A DNA stretch of 64,000 nt, from the NCBI RefSeq assembly GCF_050107595.1, contig NZ_JBNILH010000015.1, forward strand, positions 22,404-86,403, given 5' to 3'. This document shows, piece by piece, positions 17,958-26,120 of this stretch. Both the position numbers and the translations under genes were made by a program. Position 1 is the stretch's first letter. Each line of letters starts with the position of its first letter. The stretch is from Bacillus_AB infantis_C (GTDB lineage Bacteria > Bacillota > Bacilli > Bacillales > Cytobacillaceae). The notes below the pieces were generated by a model that made no database searches, was not told the origin of the DNA, and saw only the letters and a list, made by a program, of their open reading frames with translations.

Positions 17958-18914
17958 ATGAAACTATGGGTTTTGACAATTGCAGCTTTGGTTTTGTCTG
18001 GTGTGTCGCTTTTTATTGGGGCGATTGATATCAGGGTCAGTGATTTGCTTGATTGGGAGTCGGATGAGGCGCAGATTTTCCTGATCAGCCGGGTGCCGCG
18101 GTTGATGGCGATTATTCTGGCTGGAGCGGGGATGAGTATTGCGGGCTTGATTATGCAGTCTCTGAGCCGGAATAAGTTTGTGTCGCCGACGACGGCCGGT
18201 ACGCTGGATGCAGCGAAGCTGGGGATTTTGATTTCGATGCTGTTTTTTACGAATGTGACGTATACGCAGCAGGTGCTTTTCAGCTTTGCGTTTGCTTTGG
18301 CGGGGACATTTGTTTTCATGCAGATTCTCGACCGGGTGAAGTTTAAGGATGTTATTTTTGTGCCGCTGATCGGGATTATGTATGGGAATATTTTATCCTC
18401 GATCACGACGTTTTTTGCTTATGAGGCAGACCTTCTCCAGAATATTTCTTCCTGGCTGATGGGGAGCTTCACGTTAGTTATTTCAGGCCGTTATGAGCTT
18501 TTATACATAAGTGTTCCAGCGGTAATCCTGGCGTATATTTACGCGAATAAATTCACGGTGGCAGGCATGGGTGAGGATTTTGCGAAGAACCTGGGCCTGA
18601 GCTATAAGGTTGTGCTGAACCTGGGGCTGATCCTGGTTGCCATCATTTCTACAACTGTCGTGCTGACAGTCGGTGTCATTCCGTTCCTTGGCTTGATTGT
18701 GCCGAATATCGTTTCGCTTTACCTGGGCGATAATCTGCGCAAGTCCATCCCGCATACCGCTTTATTGGGGATTGTTTTCCTGCTCATTTGCGACATCATC
18801 GGGCGGATTGTGATCCATCCATACGAGATTCCGGTCAATGTAACAGTGGCAGTAATCGGCAGTGCGATCTTCTTAATTATGCTGTTTAGGGGGAGAGCAT
18901 ATGCGAAAAAATAG
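17958..18914 (+). CDS. yclN: Petrobactin/ferric siderophore ABC permease YclN
   Basis: 318 residues, an FecCD-type permease with about nine membrane segments. RVPRLMAIILAGAGMSIAGLIMQ is the conserved N-terminal signature of the family, and the GVIPFLGLIVPNIV loop contacts the ATPase. Sequence and order (permease-permease-ATPase-binding protein) correspond to B. subtilis YclNOPQ, the importer of petrobactin and its precursor. The ATG is preceded by GAGGA. The 3' end overlaps yclO by 14 bases, so the genes are translationally coupled. It is controlled by the Fur box upstream. Confidence 0.9.
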   Translation: MKLWVLTIAALVLSGVSLFIGAIDIRVSDLLDWESDEAQIFLISRVPRLMAIILAGAGMSIAGLIMQSLSRNKFVSPTTAGTLDAAKLGILISMLFFTNVTYTQQVLFSFAFALAGTFVFMQILDRVKFKDVIFVPLIGIMYGNILSSITTFFAYEADLLQNISSWLMGSFTLVISGRYELLYISVPAVILAYIYANKFTVAGMGEDFAKNLGLSYKVVLNLGLILVAIISTTVVLTVGVIPFLGLIVPNIVSLYLGDNLRKSIPHTALLGIVFLLICDIIGRIVIHPYEIPVNVTVAVIGSAIFLIMLFRGRAYAKK

Positions 18915-19857
18915 TACGAAACTGATATTCCTTGCCGTACTGGCCATTATTAGTATATTATTCTATGCTTTTTACGATATAAAAGGCGGCTTTGACTACG
19001 CCTTCCCAAGGCGGATGATTAAAATAGCAGCCATGGTGATAACAGGAACGGCGATTGCGTATTCGACGGTCGTGTTCCAGACCATTACCCATAACCGCAT
19101 CCTGACGCCTTCGATGATGGGGCTTGGCTCCATGTATGAAGTGGTGCAGACCCTGATCTACTTTTTCGGCGGGTCGATGTCTGTCTGGGTGCTGAATAAA
19201 TATTTGAATTTCGGGACTGCGATTTTTGCGATGGTCTTGTTTGCGCTCCTGCTTTATCGCTTCTTATTCAGGGCTGATAAATATCCTATATATCTGCTTC
19301 TGTTAATCGGGATGATCATCGGGACGCTGCTCGGCAGCCTTGTGACCTTCTTGCAGGTTATCATCGATCCAGTCGAATATTTAAGTCTTCAAAGCCGCTT
19401 GTTTGCGACTTTTACCAATGTGAAATCTGATTTATTAATGATTGCAGCAGGCATCCTGCTTGCAGCGTTCATTTACGGGTTCCGCATCATGGGGCAGCTG
19501 GATGTGATGTCGCTTGGACGCGACAATGCGATGAATCTTGGGATCAACTATGACCGAATGGTGATGAATATTCTGATCCTGTCGTCCGTGCTGATTGCCA
19601 CTTCGACCGCATTAGTGGGGCCGATTACGTTCTTTGGCCTGATTGTAGCCAATCTTTCATATCAATTTTTGGTGACCTATAAGCATTCTGTGCTAATACT
19701 GGGCGCCAGCCTGATCAGTGTCATTGCCCTGGTCGGCGGCCAGTTCCTTGTAGAGCATATCTTTGAACTGCGTACCACATTAAGTGTTATTATCAACTTT
19801 GTCGGCGGCGTTTACTTCATTTACTTATTATTAAAAGAAAGTAGGTCAGCAGGATGA
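18901..19857 (+). CDS. yclO: Petrobactin/ferric siderophore ABC permease YclO
   Basis: 318 residues, second FecCD-type permease of the transporter. The stretch with TITHNRILTPSMMGLGSM in its N-terminal third and the LVGPITFFGLIVANL loop are typical of YclO-like subunits, which form a heterodimeric channel with YclN. The gene starts inside yclN and ends in an ATGA overlap with yclP. Confidence 0.9.
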   Translation: MRKNSTKLIFLAVLAIISILFYAFYDIKGGFDYAFPRRMIKIAAMVITGTAIAYSTVVFQTITHNRILTPSMMGLGSMYEVVQTLIYFFGGSMSVWVLNKYLNFGTAIFAMVLFALLLYRFLFRADKYPIYLLLLIGMIIGTLLGSLVTFLQVIIDPVEYLSLQSRLFATFTNVKSDLLMIAAGILLAAFIYGFRIMGQLDVMSLGRDNAMNLGINYDRMVMNILILSSVLIATSTALVGPITFFGLIVANLSYQFLVTYKHSVLILGASLISVIALVGGQFLVEHIFELRTTLSVIINFVGGVYFIYLLLKESRSAG

Positions 19858-20621
19858 TAGAAATCAAAGGACTCACAAAGCATTTTGGCAAAAAGCCTGT
19901 TGTGGAAGATGTATCAGTGACAATTGAGCAGGGGACGATTACGTCGTTCATCGGGCCGAACGGTGCTGGTAAATCAACACTTCTTTCGATGGTAAGCCGT
20001 TTACTGGATTCAGACACAGGTGAAGTTCTGCTGGATAAAAATAATATTAAGAAATGGAAGTCAAATGGATTCGCCAGACGCGTTTCTATTTTAAAGCAGT
20101 CCAATTATATCAATGTCCGCTTGACCGTGCGTGAGCTGGTTTCGTTTGGCCGCTATCCGTATTCAAAAGGCCGTCTGACTGCCGAGGATGAAAAACTTGT
20201 GGAGCAGGCGCTTGAATATATGAATTTGCTGGAAATGCAGGATCAGTTTCTGGATGAACTGTCAGGCGGGCAGAAGCAGCGGGCGTTCATTGCCATGGTC
20301 ATTGCACAGGATACGGATTATATTTTGCTGGATGAACCGCTGAATAACCTAGATATGAAGCACTCTGTTCAGATAATGAAAATTTTGCGCAGGCTTGTAG
20401 ATGAGCTTGGCAAAACAGTTGTCATCGTGCTGCATGATATTAACTTTGCGTCTGTATATTCAGACCGCATTGTCGCCTTGAAAAATGGGAAGCTCGTGAA
20501 GAACGGCAAAACCAATGAGATTATCAATTCCGATGCATTGCGGGAGATTTATGATATGGACATACCTATTCAGGAGCAGAATGGGTGCCGTATTTGCGTT
20601 TATTTTAACTCTCATGCTTGA
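19854..20621 (+). CDS. yclP: Petrobactin/ferric siderophore ABC ATPase YclP
   Basis: 255 residues, one nucleotide-binding domain of the FecE/FepC class. Walker A is GPNGAGKST (residues 33-41), the signature is LSGGQKQR, and Walker B is YILLDEP followed by LNNLDMKH. It powers import through YclN/YclO. The start overlaps the yclO stop by four bases. A strong hairpin with a T run follows, so yclQ is served mainly by its own promoter. Confidence 0.92.
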   Translation: MIEIKGLTKHFGKKPVVEDVSVTIEQGTITSFIGPNGAGKSTLLSMVSRLLDSDTGEVLLDKNNIKKWKSNGFARRVSILKQSNYINVRLTVRELVSFGRYPYSKGRLTAEDEKLVEQALEYMNLLEMQDQFLDELSGGQKQRAFIAMVIAQDTDYILLDEPLNNLDMKHSVQIMKILRRLVDELGKTVVIVLHDINFASVYSDRIVALKNGKLVKNGKTNEIINSDALREIYDMDIPIQEQNGCRICVYFNSHA

Positions 20622-20632
20622 AAAAATTATGA

Positions 20633-20690
20633 GCAATCCCTGCAAAATAGTCTACTAGAAGGCTATTTCGCAGGGATTGTCTTTTTTTTA
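20633..20690 (+). terminator. Intrinsic terminator after yclP
   Basis: Long stem (GCAATCCCTGC... with ...GCAGGGATTGTC and an inner AAATAG/CTATTT pairing) followed by a run of T. This one is unrelated to the REP family. Confidence 0.85.
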
Positions 20691-20719
20691 CAAAAAATCA
20701 AAATTATTTATTAAACTAG

Positions 20720-20748
20720 TTGACTTTGAGATTTGGGGCATCTATAAT
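20720..20748 (+). promoter_or_regulatory. Sigma-A promoter of yclQ
   Basis: TTGACT, 17-base spacer, TATAAT. The last base of the -10 box is the first base of a Fur site. Confidence 0.75.
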
Positions 20749-20778
20749 GAGAATTGTTATCAGTGATAATGATTATCA
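20748..20778. promoter_or_regulatory. Tandem Fur boxes of yclQ
   Basis: TGAGAATTGTTATCA (two mismatches) is followed after one base by the perfect TGATAATGATTATCA. The pair covers the end of the -10 box and the transcription start. Confidence 0.85.
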
Positions 20779-20817
20779 TCATCAAATATCAAATACATAG
20801 CAAGGGGAGAAAGACAG

Positions 20818-21846
20818 ATGAAAAAATGGAAATTCGCGAGTGCTCTTTTAGCTGCTTCATTAATGCTTGCAGCATGTGGATCTAACGAGGAAGCTTCAGG
20901 TGAAAAAGAAGCTAAGCCTGCAGCTGAGCAGACTTCTGGGGCAGCTGCGGAGCAGAACGGTGCTTACCCAATGACGGTATCTCCGACAGTGGCTTCAATT
21001 GAAGGGGATAAAGGCGGGGAGTCTTATAACTTTGAAGATGTAGAATTTGAATCAATGCCAGACAATATCGTCGTATTTGACTTCGGTTTCCTGGATACGC
21101 TGGATGCGCTGGGTGTTGAAGGAATCACAGGCGTTGCGAAAGACAATACTCTGCCAGCACATCTTGAGAAATATTCTTCTGATGAATATTCAAGCGTCGG
21201 CGGTTTGAAGGAGCCTCTCCTTGAAGACATCGCAGAACTGGATCCGGATGTTATCTTCATCTCCGGGCGCCAATCAGCATTCTACGAAGAACTGAAAGAA
21301 ATCGCACCTGTTGTGTTCGTCGGAACTTCTCAGGAAGATTATTGGGGCACATTTGAGTCATCTGTTGACCTAGCAGCAAAAATGTTCGGCAAAGAAGCTG
21401 AAGCAGAAGAATATCTTGCAAAAATCGATACAGCTTTAGAGGAAGTTAAAACATTGTCTGGAAACTATGAAAATTCATTAGTGACTATGTATAACGAAGG
21501 GAAATTATCCGGATTTGCTGAAAACTCCCGCTACGGCTACATTTACGATATCTATGGATTCAAGCCGGTAACTAATAATATCGAGTCTTCATCCCACGGA
21601 TCAAACTTCGGCTTTGAAGCAATCCTGGAATTCAACCCGCAGGTATTGTTCGTCATCGACCGTACAGCGGCAATAGGCGGCGAATCTAATATCGATAAGG
21701 ATATGGAAAACGACATCGTCAAGAAAACAGAAGCATACAAAAACAAAAAAATCGTATACCTCGATGGCCCGCTTTGGTACCTGGGCGGCGGCGGACTCCA
21801 GTCTGAGCTAGCGAAAATCGAAGAGATTGTAGCTGAGTTGAAATAA
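20818..21846 (+). CDS. yclQ: Petrobactin/ferric siderophore-binding lipoprotein YclQ
   Basis: 342 residues. A signal peptide with lipobox LAAC (Cys20) anchors the protein outside the membrane; a low-complexity Glu/Ala linker follows, then a class III periplasmic-binding-protein fold (FatB/FepB type; NIVVFDFGFLDTLDALG; DPDVIFISGRQ). It captures petrobactin-type ferric complexes for YclNOP. The gene has its own Fur-controlled promoter and an AAGGGGAG ribosome-binding site, which allows more binding protein than permease to be made. A five-hairpin REP array follows directly. Confidence 0.9.
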   Translation: MKKWKFASALLAASLMLAACGSNEEASGEKEAKPAAEQTSGAAAEQNGAYPMTVSPTVASIEGDKGGESYNFEDVEFESMPDNIVVFDFGFLDTLDALGVEGITGVAKDNTLPAHLEKYSSDEYSSVGGLKEPLLEDIAELDPDVIFISGRQSAFYEELKEIAPVVFVGTSQEDYWGTFESSVDLAAKMFGKEAEAEEYLAKIDTALEEVKTLSGNYENSLVTMYNEGKLSGFAENSRYGYIYDIYGFKPVTNNIESSSHGSNFGFEAILEFNPQVLFVIDRTAAIGGESNIDKDMENDIVKKTEAYKNKKIVYLDGPLWYLGGGGLQSELAKIEEIVAELK

Positions 21847-21850
21847 AAGT

Positions 21851-22032
21851 GAGCCAAGGGGACGGTTCCCTTGGCTCTTTCTGAGATTGTGCCAGGGGGA
21901 CAGGTCCCTTGGCTCTTTCTGAGATTGTGCCAGGGGGGACAGGTCCCTTGGCTCTTTCTGAGATTGTGCCAAGGGGGACAGGTCCCTTGGCACTTTTTTG
22001 AGACTGGGCCAGGGGACCTGTCCCCTCGGCAC
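21851..22032 (+). repeat. REP array, locus 14 (five hairpins)
   Basis: Five hairpins. Three successive linkers are near-identical (CTCTTTCTGAGATTGTGCC), which indicates recent tandem duplication with a period of about 57 bases. The final unit ends CTCGGCAC. Confidence 0.9.
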
Positions 22033-22040
22033 ATAATTGA

Positions 22041-22685
22041 GTGATTTCATTGAAGCGGATAAATCATTATATTGATTCAGTGTTCTATAAGGAGGATTCC
22101 CTGCTGGAGGAAGTTCTTTCATCCATCGTGGAAAATGGGATGCGGTCTATCTCTGTTTCACCTTCCACTGGAAAGCTGCTGACAATGCTTGTCTCTATTT
22201 CTGGGGCTACAAATGTACTGGAAATCGGAGCGCTTGGAGGGTACAGCGGAATTTGCCTTGCCAGGGGTTTCGACGCAGAAGGAAAGCTGACTTCCCTTGA
22301 ATTGATGGAAAGCTATGCAGAGTTGGCCCATAGCAACCTCGAAAAAGCGGGCTTTGGCGGGCAAGTAACTTATTTGACTGGACCGGCTTTGGAAAACCTG
22401 GACCAGCTCGTCGATGATAATAAGAAATTCGATTTTTTCTTCATTGATGCAGATAAAGAGAATTACGAGAACTATCTGGAGCATTGCATTCAGCTGGCAG
22501 AAAAGGGAGCATTGATTGTTTGTGACAATGTACTCGCAAGAGGCACGGTAGCAGACGAAAAGGCAGAGCGCACACGCCATACTGAATTTATGAAAAAGTT
22601 CAATCAAGCTGTTGCAGACCACCCGAGATTGGAGTCTGTACTGGTGCCGATTGGGGACGGGCTGACGATATCTAGGGTGAAGTGA
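22041..22685 (+). CDS. O-methyltransferase (caffeoyl-CoA OMT-like, YrrM family)
   Basis: 214 residues, a class I SAM-dependent methyltransferase. The SAM site is VLEIGALGGYSG, the metal/SAM acidic motif is FFIDADKENY, and DNVLARG follows, as in the cation-dependent O-methyltransferase 3 family. The substrate is unknown; it sits between an iron transporter and a heme monooxygenase. The start is uncertain: GTG at 22041 or TTG at 22050, neither with a strong ribosome-binding site. The gene begins only 8 (or 17) bases after the REP array, so it has no private promoter and must be transcribed through the hairpins. The TGA stop overlaps the next REP. Confidence 0.85.
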   Translation: MISLKRINHYIDSVFYKEDSLLEEVLSSIVENGMRSISVSPSTGKLLTMLVSISGATNVLEIGALGGYSGICLARGFDAEGKLTSLELMESYAELAHSNLEKAGFGGQVTYLTGPALENLDQLVDDNKKFDFFFIDADKENYENYLEHCIQLAEKGALIVCDNVLARGTVADEKAERTRHTEFMKKFNQAVADHPRLESVLVPIGDGLTISRVK

Positions 22686-22747
22686 GCCAAGGGGACAGGT
22701 ACCGTCGCTCTTTTTGAAACTGGGCCAAGGGGTCTGTCCCTATGGCT
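22684..22747 (+). repeat. REP/BIME element 15
   Basis: Complete element with an imperfect left arm (CCGTCGCTC). It starts in the stop codon of the methyltransferase gene and ends 20 bases before the next start. Confidence 0.88.
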
Positions 22748-22767
22748 TACTAATTGGAGGGATATAA

Positions 22768-23100
22768 ATGTTTGTACAAATACGCAAATGGACATTAACA
22801 GAAGGAAATGCTGATAAGATTCTTGATCGTTTTCAAAAGAAGCCGGGTGATGGGCCGTCGCTGATTGAGCAGCGAGAAGGATTCATAGGCCGTGAGCTGA
22901 TGGTGAATAATGCCCGCCGCGGAGAAGAAGAGGTGGTCATGATCATCCGCTGGGAATCTGAAAAGGCATGGAAGGCATGGGAGAAGAGTCCGGAGCATAT
23001 TGCCGGGCATAAGAACAAGATTAAAGAGAATGGCGGGAAGCCGCCGAAGCCTGAGTATGTAATTGATATGGAAGTTACTAATTATACGGTGGTTGAGTGA
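22768..23100 (+). CDS. hmoA: Heme-degrading monooxygenase HmoA-like
   Basis: 110 residues with the ABM (antibiotic biosynthesis monooxygenase) fold of IsdG-type heme oxygenases. The N-terminus MFVQIRKWTLTEGNADKIL, the central GFIGRELMVN and the VVMIIRWESEKAWKAWEKS stretch match B. subtilis HmoA, which cleaves heme and releases iron. The start has GGAGG upstream. The position after the petrobactin genes suits an iron role, but I see no Fur box, and the REP leaves no room for a promoter. Confidence 0.85.
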   Translation: MFVQIRKWTLTEGNADKILDRFQKKPGDGPSLIEQREGFIGRELMVNNARRGEEEVVMIIRWESEKAWKAWEKSPEHIAGHKNKIKENGGKPPKPEYVIDMEVTNYTVVE

Positions 23101-23195
23101 GAGCCAGGGGGACAGGTCCCTTGGCTTTTTTTTGGAATGGGCCAGGGGGTCTGTCCCCATGGCTCGAGATGGGCCAGGGGACCTGTCCCCTTGGT
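23101..23195 (+). repeat. REP array, locus 16 (three hairpins)
   Basis: Three hairpins between convergent genes, starting on the base after the hmoA stop codon. Confidence 0.9.
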
Positions 23196-23212
23196 ACAAA
23201 AAAAGAAGCAGA

Positions 23213-23971
23213 TTATCTGCTTCTCTCACATGCAAAATTATCATGATCGCGATCATGTTTTGAATCATATGCCGGATGGCTGGAGTCCACTCCATTCGGA
23301 TATACTTTCCTTAATTCTGTACAATTCGCAAATGATTCTGTCTGGGCTGCTGCCTGCTCAGCAGCTGCAGCTGCCTCGGCGGCTTCTTGTTCTTTGCGTT
23401 TACGCTCGGCTTCCAATGCGGCTTCCTGCTCCTTGCGTTTACGTTCCGCCTCTAAAGCAGCTTCTTGTTCTTTTCTTTTACGTTCTGCTTCAAGTGCAGC
23501 TTCCTGCTCTTTTTTCTTTTTCTCTTCTTCTAATTTTTGCTGTTCAGCCTGCTTTTGTGCCTCTTCTTCAAGGCGTTTTTGCTCAGCAGCTTTTTTGTCC
23601 TCTTCCTGTTTTTCCTGTTCAGCTAATTTAGCGGCTTCCTCTTTCTTTTTCGCTTCCTCAGCTGCCTCTTTTTCAGCAGTATCTTTGTCAACTGTTGCTG
23701 CGACCTTATTTACGTTTAGATCTGCTGCGCTTTCCTTCTCAGTTGATGTAGCAGATGGAGAAGTCAGTGTGAGAATGAATGCTGAAATCAAACCCAGGGC
23801 AATTAGATATTTAGATTTGGAAAACTGAATCTGGCCTCGTTGATAAAGTTTATTCAAAAGATATCCCACAAAGAAAATGATGATGCCTATCCATGCTCTT
23901 TGGGATCCGACTAGACAAAATAATAAAAATAGAACAGAGATGATCAGCAATATTAATCTTACAAACTTCAA
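23213..23971 (-). CDS. Membrane-anchored coiled-coil protein with excalibur domain
   Basis: 252 residues. Two or three N-terminal hydrophobic segments (residues 1-70) anchor it. A long Lys/Glu/Ala-rich coiled coil follows, with 13-residue repeats (AERKRKEQEAALE, three copies plus partial ones), and the C-terminus is an excalibur calcium-binding domain (NCTELRKVYPNGV ... DRDHDNFACE). Excalibur domains occur in secreted nucleases and surface proteins. The coiled coil probably spans the wall. The function is unknown; a related domain occurs alone at 38389-38658. Confidence 0.8.
   Translation of the reverse strand: MKFVRLILLIISVLFLLFCLVGSQRAWIGIIIFFVGYLLNKLYQRGQIQFSKSKYLIALGLISAFILTLTSPSATSTEKESAADLNVNKVAATVDKDTAEKEAAEEAKKKEEAAKLAEQEKQEEDKKAAEQKRLEEEAQKQAEQQKLEEEKKKKEQEAALEAERKRKEQEAALEAERKRKEQEAALEAERKRKEQEAAEAAAAAEQAAAQTESFANCTELRKVYPNGVDSSHPAYDSKHDRDHDNFACERSR
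23382..23515 (-). repeat. In-frame 39-bp tandem repeats in the coiled-coil gene
   Basis: Units at 23382-23420, 23421-23459 and 23460-23498 plus a partial fourth. Each encodes a 13-residue K/E/A heptad-like block. The DNA copies differ mainly at silent positions. Confidence 0.8.
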
Positions 23972-24069
23972 GATGTATCCTCCCTATGTGTAGTAGAACC
24001 ATAATACCATACATTCACTTTGGGAGAAAATGTATTTTTTTCTAAGGGGTTTTATTAAAATGAAGTAGA

Positions 24070-24134
24070 GAGCCAGGGGGACAGGTCCCGTGGCTCTTTT
24101 TAGAACTGGGCCAGAGAACCTGTCCCTGTGGCTC
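24070..24134 (+). repeat. REP/BIME element 17
   Basis: Complete element between divergent genes, in plus orientation. Confidence 0.9.
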
Positions 24135-24188
24135 TTCATTTATGATACAGTGATATTAATAGTAAAAGAATTGGATAGAAGGCTGGGA

Positions 24189-24488
24189 ATGACAATTAAA
24201 AAACTAATCTTGTTAATCTTATTTTGGCTTCTCATTATATTTTCCGTCACAGCCCAACTTTCAGAAGAATTCATCCTGTGGCTAAGACCAAATGCGGTTT
24301 CTCTTATCGATGAAAGAATGAGCTATACCTTCGGTCCTATGTTAATAAATTTCATAGTGGTATTTTTATTATGGAAAAGCAAAATCCGAAAGAATTTGCT
24401 TCACTTATTGCTGCTATGCAATGCAGTTTTTTTCCTCTATTATATTTATTATCAGTTTGGGGATATGGGTCTTGGTAAGTTTAGGTGA
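24189..24488 (+). CDS. Small membrane protein of unknown function
   Basis: 99 residues from the ATG at 24189, with GAAGG upstream. The frame continues upstream only through translated REP sequence. Three hydrophobic segments are visible (about residues 4-20, 43-60 and 68-87). I recognise no family. The TGA stop overlaps REP locus 18. Confidence 0.6.
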   Translation: MTIKKLILLILFWLLIIFSVTAQLSEEFILWLRPNAVSLIDERMSYTFGPMLINFIVVFLLWKSKIRKNLLHLLLLCNAVFFLYYIYYQFGDMGLGKFR

Positions 24489-24551
24489 GCCAGGGGGACA
24501 GGTCCCTTGGCTCTTTTTAAGATTGGGCCACGGGACCTGTCCCCATGGTTC
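24487..24551 (+). repeat. REP/BIME element 18
   Basis: Complete element followed by a fragment (CAAGGGATCTGTCCC, 24555-24569) that looks like a decayed third hairpin. Confidence 0.88.
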
Positions 24552-24585
24552 AAAACAAGGGATCTGTCCCATATTGAGGTGCTTT

Positions 24586-25188
24586 ATGATTAAATTAACT
24601 AGAAAAATACCAGGGTATATCCTAAGCTTGGTCTTTGGGTTATTGCTGGGGGCAATAGCCAAGTATTTGGATACAGTCTCTGTTGATGGGCGTTGGGGGA
24701 GTTATTTTCTAAGCTATTTAGCGGATATTTTTACGAGGCCCGGCATTTGGGTATTGACCGGGACGATTTTGGCTGCGTATAGTAAAACATTGTTACGAGC
24801 GGCTCTGAATACGTTCCTGTTCTTCATCGGCATGCTGATAAGTTACTATGTGTATTCTGCCTATTTATTCGGCTTTTTTCCAACGAGTTATTTTCTTCTG
24901 TGGGGCAGTGCAGCTATTGCATCGCCTTTCTTGGCAATTGTTGTTTGGAAATCTAAGAATGACCCGCGTCTAGCGTTTGTCCTGCCAGCTCTCCCGATGG
25001 GACTTTTATTAAGCCTTTCCCTGGGAATAGGTCTATTTTATGTGTATGTATCTTATGTAGAAGAGTTAATGATGTATATGGTTCTAGGCATCATTTTTTA
25101 CAGGACAGGTAAGCAAATGGCTATATCCGTTATACTTTCATTCGTTATTGCTATTATTTTCGGCCTTTATAGTCCAATACAATTTTGA
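24586..25188 (+). CDS. Multi-pass membrane protein of unknown function
   Basis: 200 residues from the ATG at 24586 (TGAGGTG upstream). The longer open frame from 24421 is a REP translation artefact. Six or so hydrophobic segments fill the protein; a charged loop (WKSKNDPR) lies in the middle. No family is recognised. It follows another small membrane protein in the same direction with a REP between them. The TGA stop overlaps REP locus 19. Confidence 0.65.
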   Translation: MIKLTRKIPGYILSLVFGLLLGAIAKYLDTVSVDGRWGSYFLSYLADIFTRPGIWVLTGTILAAYSKTLLRAALNTFLFFIGMLISYYVYSAYLFGFFPTSYFLLWGSAAIASPFLAIVVWKSKNDPRLAFVLPALPMGLLLSLSLGIGLFYVYVSYVEELMMYMVLGIIFYRTGKQMAISVILSFVIAIIFGLYSPIQF

Positions 25189-25260
25189 GCCATGGGGACA
25201 GACCCCTTGGCTCTTTTTAAAGTGGGCCAAGGGGTCTGTCCCCATGGTTCCCCTTGGCTC
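25187..25260 (+). repeat. REP/BIME element 19
   Basis: Complete element plus a duplicated CCCCTTGGCTC end, between convergent genes. It abuts the stop codons of both. Confidence 0.88.
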
Positions 25261-26120
25261 TATCCCCCCAGCTTCTCCGGATTCATAGTAATATAAATCT
25301 CCGCAATACAATCATCAAAGATCGAAAAGCTTATGGTGCTGTGGATGTGCCCGTCCATATAGTTGACCATGGCAGGCTGGCCATTGACAGTGGTGAGAGT
25401 GAACTGCACTTCATGGGGTAAATTACGTGTAATTCCTTGTAAGAAGGCCAATACCCGCTGGCGGGTGAGAATCGGACGTACTGCGGCTTTGACTTTTCCG
25501 CCGCCGTCGGAGTAGAGTGTGACATTTTCTGAGATGAGTTCGAGCAGGTCTTCTGTGCGTTCTGTTTGGAAAGCGAGGATGAAGCGCTGGATCAATGATA
25601 GATTCTTTTTATAATCCAAGCTTTCTCCTTCAGCGGCAGCCATCTTCTGCTTGGAGCGGCTGAACAGCTTGCGGCAGTTATCTTCCGTTTTTTCAATCAT
25701 TCTGCTAATCTCCCCATACGAAAAACCAAATGCCTCCCGCAGCAGCAGAACAGCCCGCTCATGAGGGGTGAGATGCTCCATCATCCGTAAATAGGCGATG
25801 CTTAAAAACTCCTTCTCCATAAAGATTTCCGAAGGATCGGTGCGAGGGTCCCCGGCCTGCAGGAGGGGCTCTGGATTCCATGGACCGATATATTGCTCTT
25901 TTTTTACCTTGGCGGATCTTAAAAAATCAATGCAGCGGTTTGTCATCATTCTGCATAAATAAGCCTTCTTGTTCTTAACTTCCAGTTCAGGCAGCTGATA
26001 GGCCCGGAGGAAGGTTTCCTGGATCAGATCTTCTGTTTCCGAGATGGAGCCTGTCATGCGGTAGCCGAGAGAAAATAATAATGGCTTATACAGCACATAA
26101 TCTTCATTGCTAATTTGCAT
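25260..26120 (-). CDS. ECF41-type sigma factor with SnoaL-like C-terminal domain
   Basis: 286 residues. Sigma region 2 (residues 7-75; GYRMTGSISETEDLIQETFLRAYQ) and region 4 (about 110-165; LTPHERAVLLLREAFGFSYGEI) are followed by a SnoaL_2-like domain with the two signatures of ECF41, DGGGK and a terminal NPEKL (usually NPDKL). In ECF41 proteins this domain replaces the anti-sigma factor and tunes activity. The gene overlaps the preceding oxidoreductase gene by 11 bases, so they form one operon, the usual partner arrangement (oxidoreductase-type targets). A matching ECF41 promoter lies upstream of that operon. Confidence 0.92.
   Translation of the reverse strand: MQISNEDYVLYKPLLFSLGYRMTGSISETEDLIQETFLRAYQLPELEVKNKKAYLCRMMTNRCIDFLRSAKVKKEQYIGPWNPEPLLQAGDPRTDPSEIFMEKEFLSIAYLRMMEHLTPHERAVLLLREAFGFSYGEISRMIEKTEDNCRKLFSRSKQKMAAAEGESLDYKKNLSLIQRFILAFQTERTEDLLELISENVTLYSDGGGKVKAAVRPILTRQRVLAFLQGITRNLPHEVQFTLTTVNGQPAMVNYMDGHIHSTISFSIFDDCIAEIYITMNPEKLGG

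Noticed and set aside
21552..22034. Long minus-strand frame with repeated CPPWHNLRKSQGT-type peptides
   Set aside because: It is translation of the tandem REP array plus the antisense strand of yclQ. No ribosome-binding site, and the repeats follow DNA units rather than protein logic.
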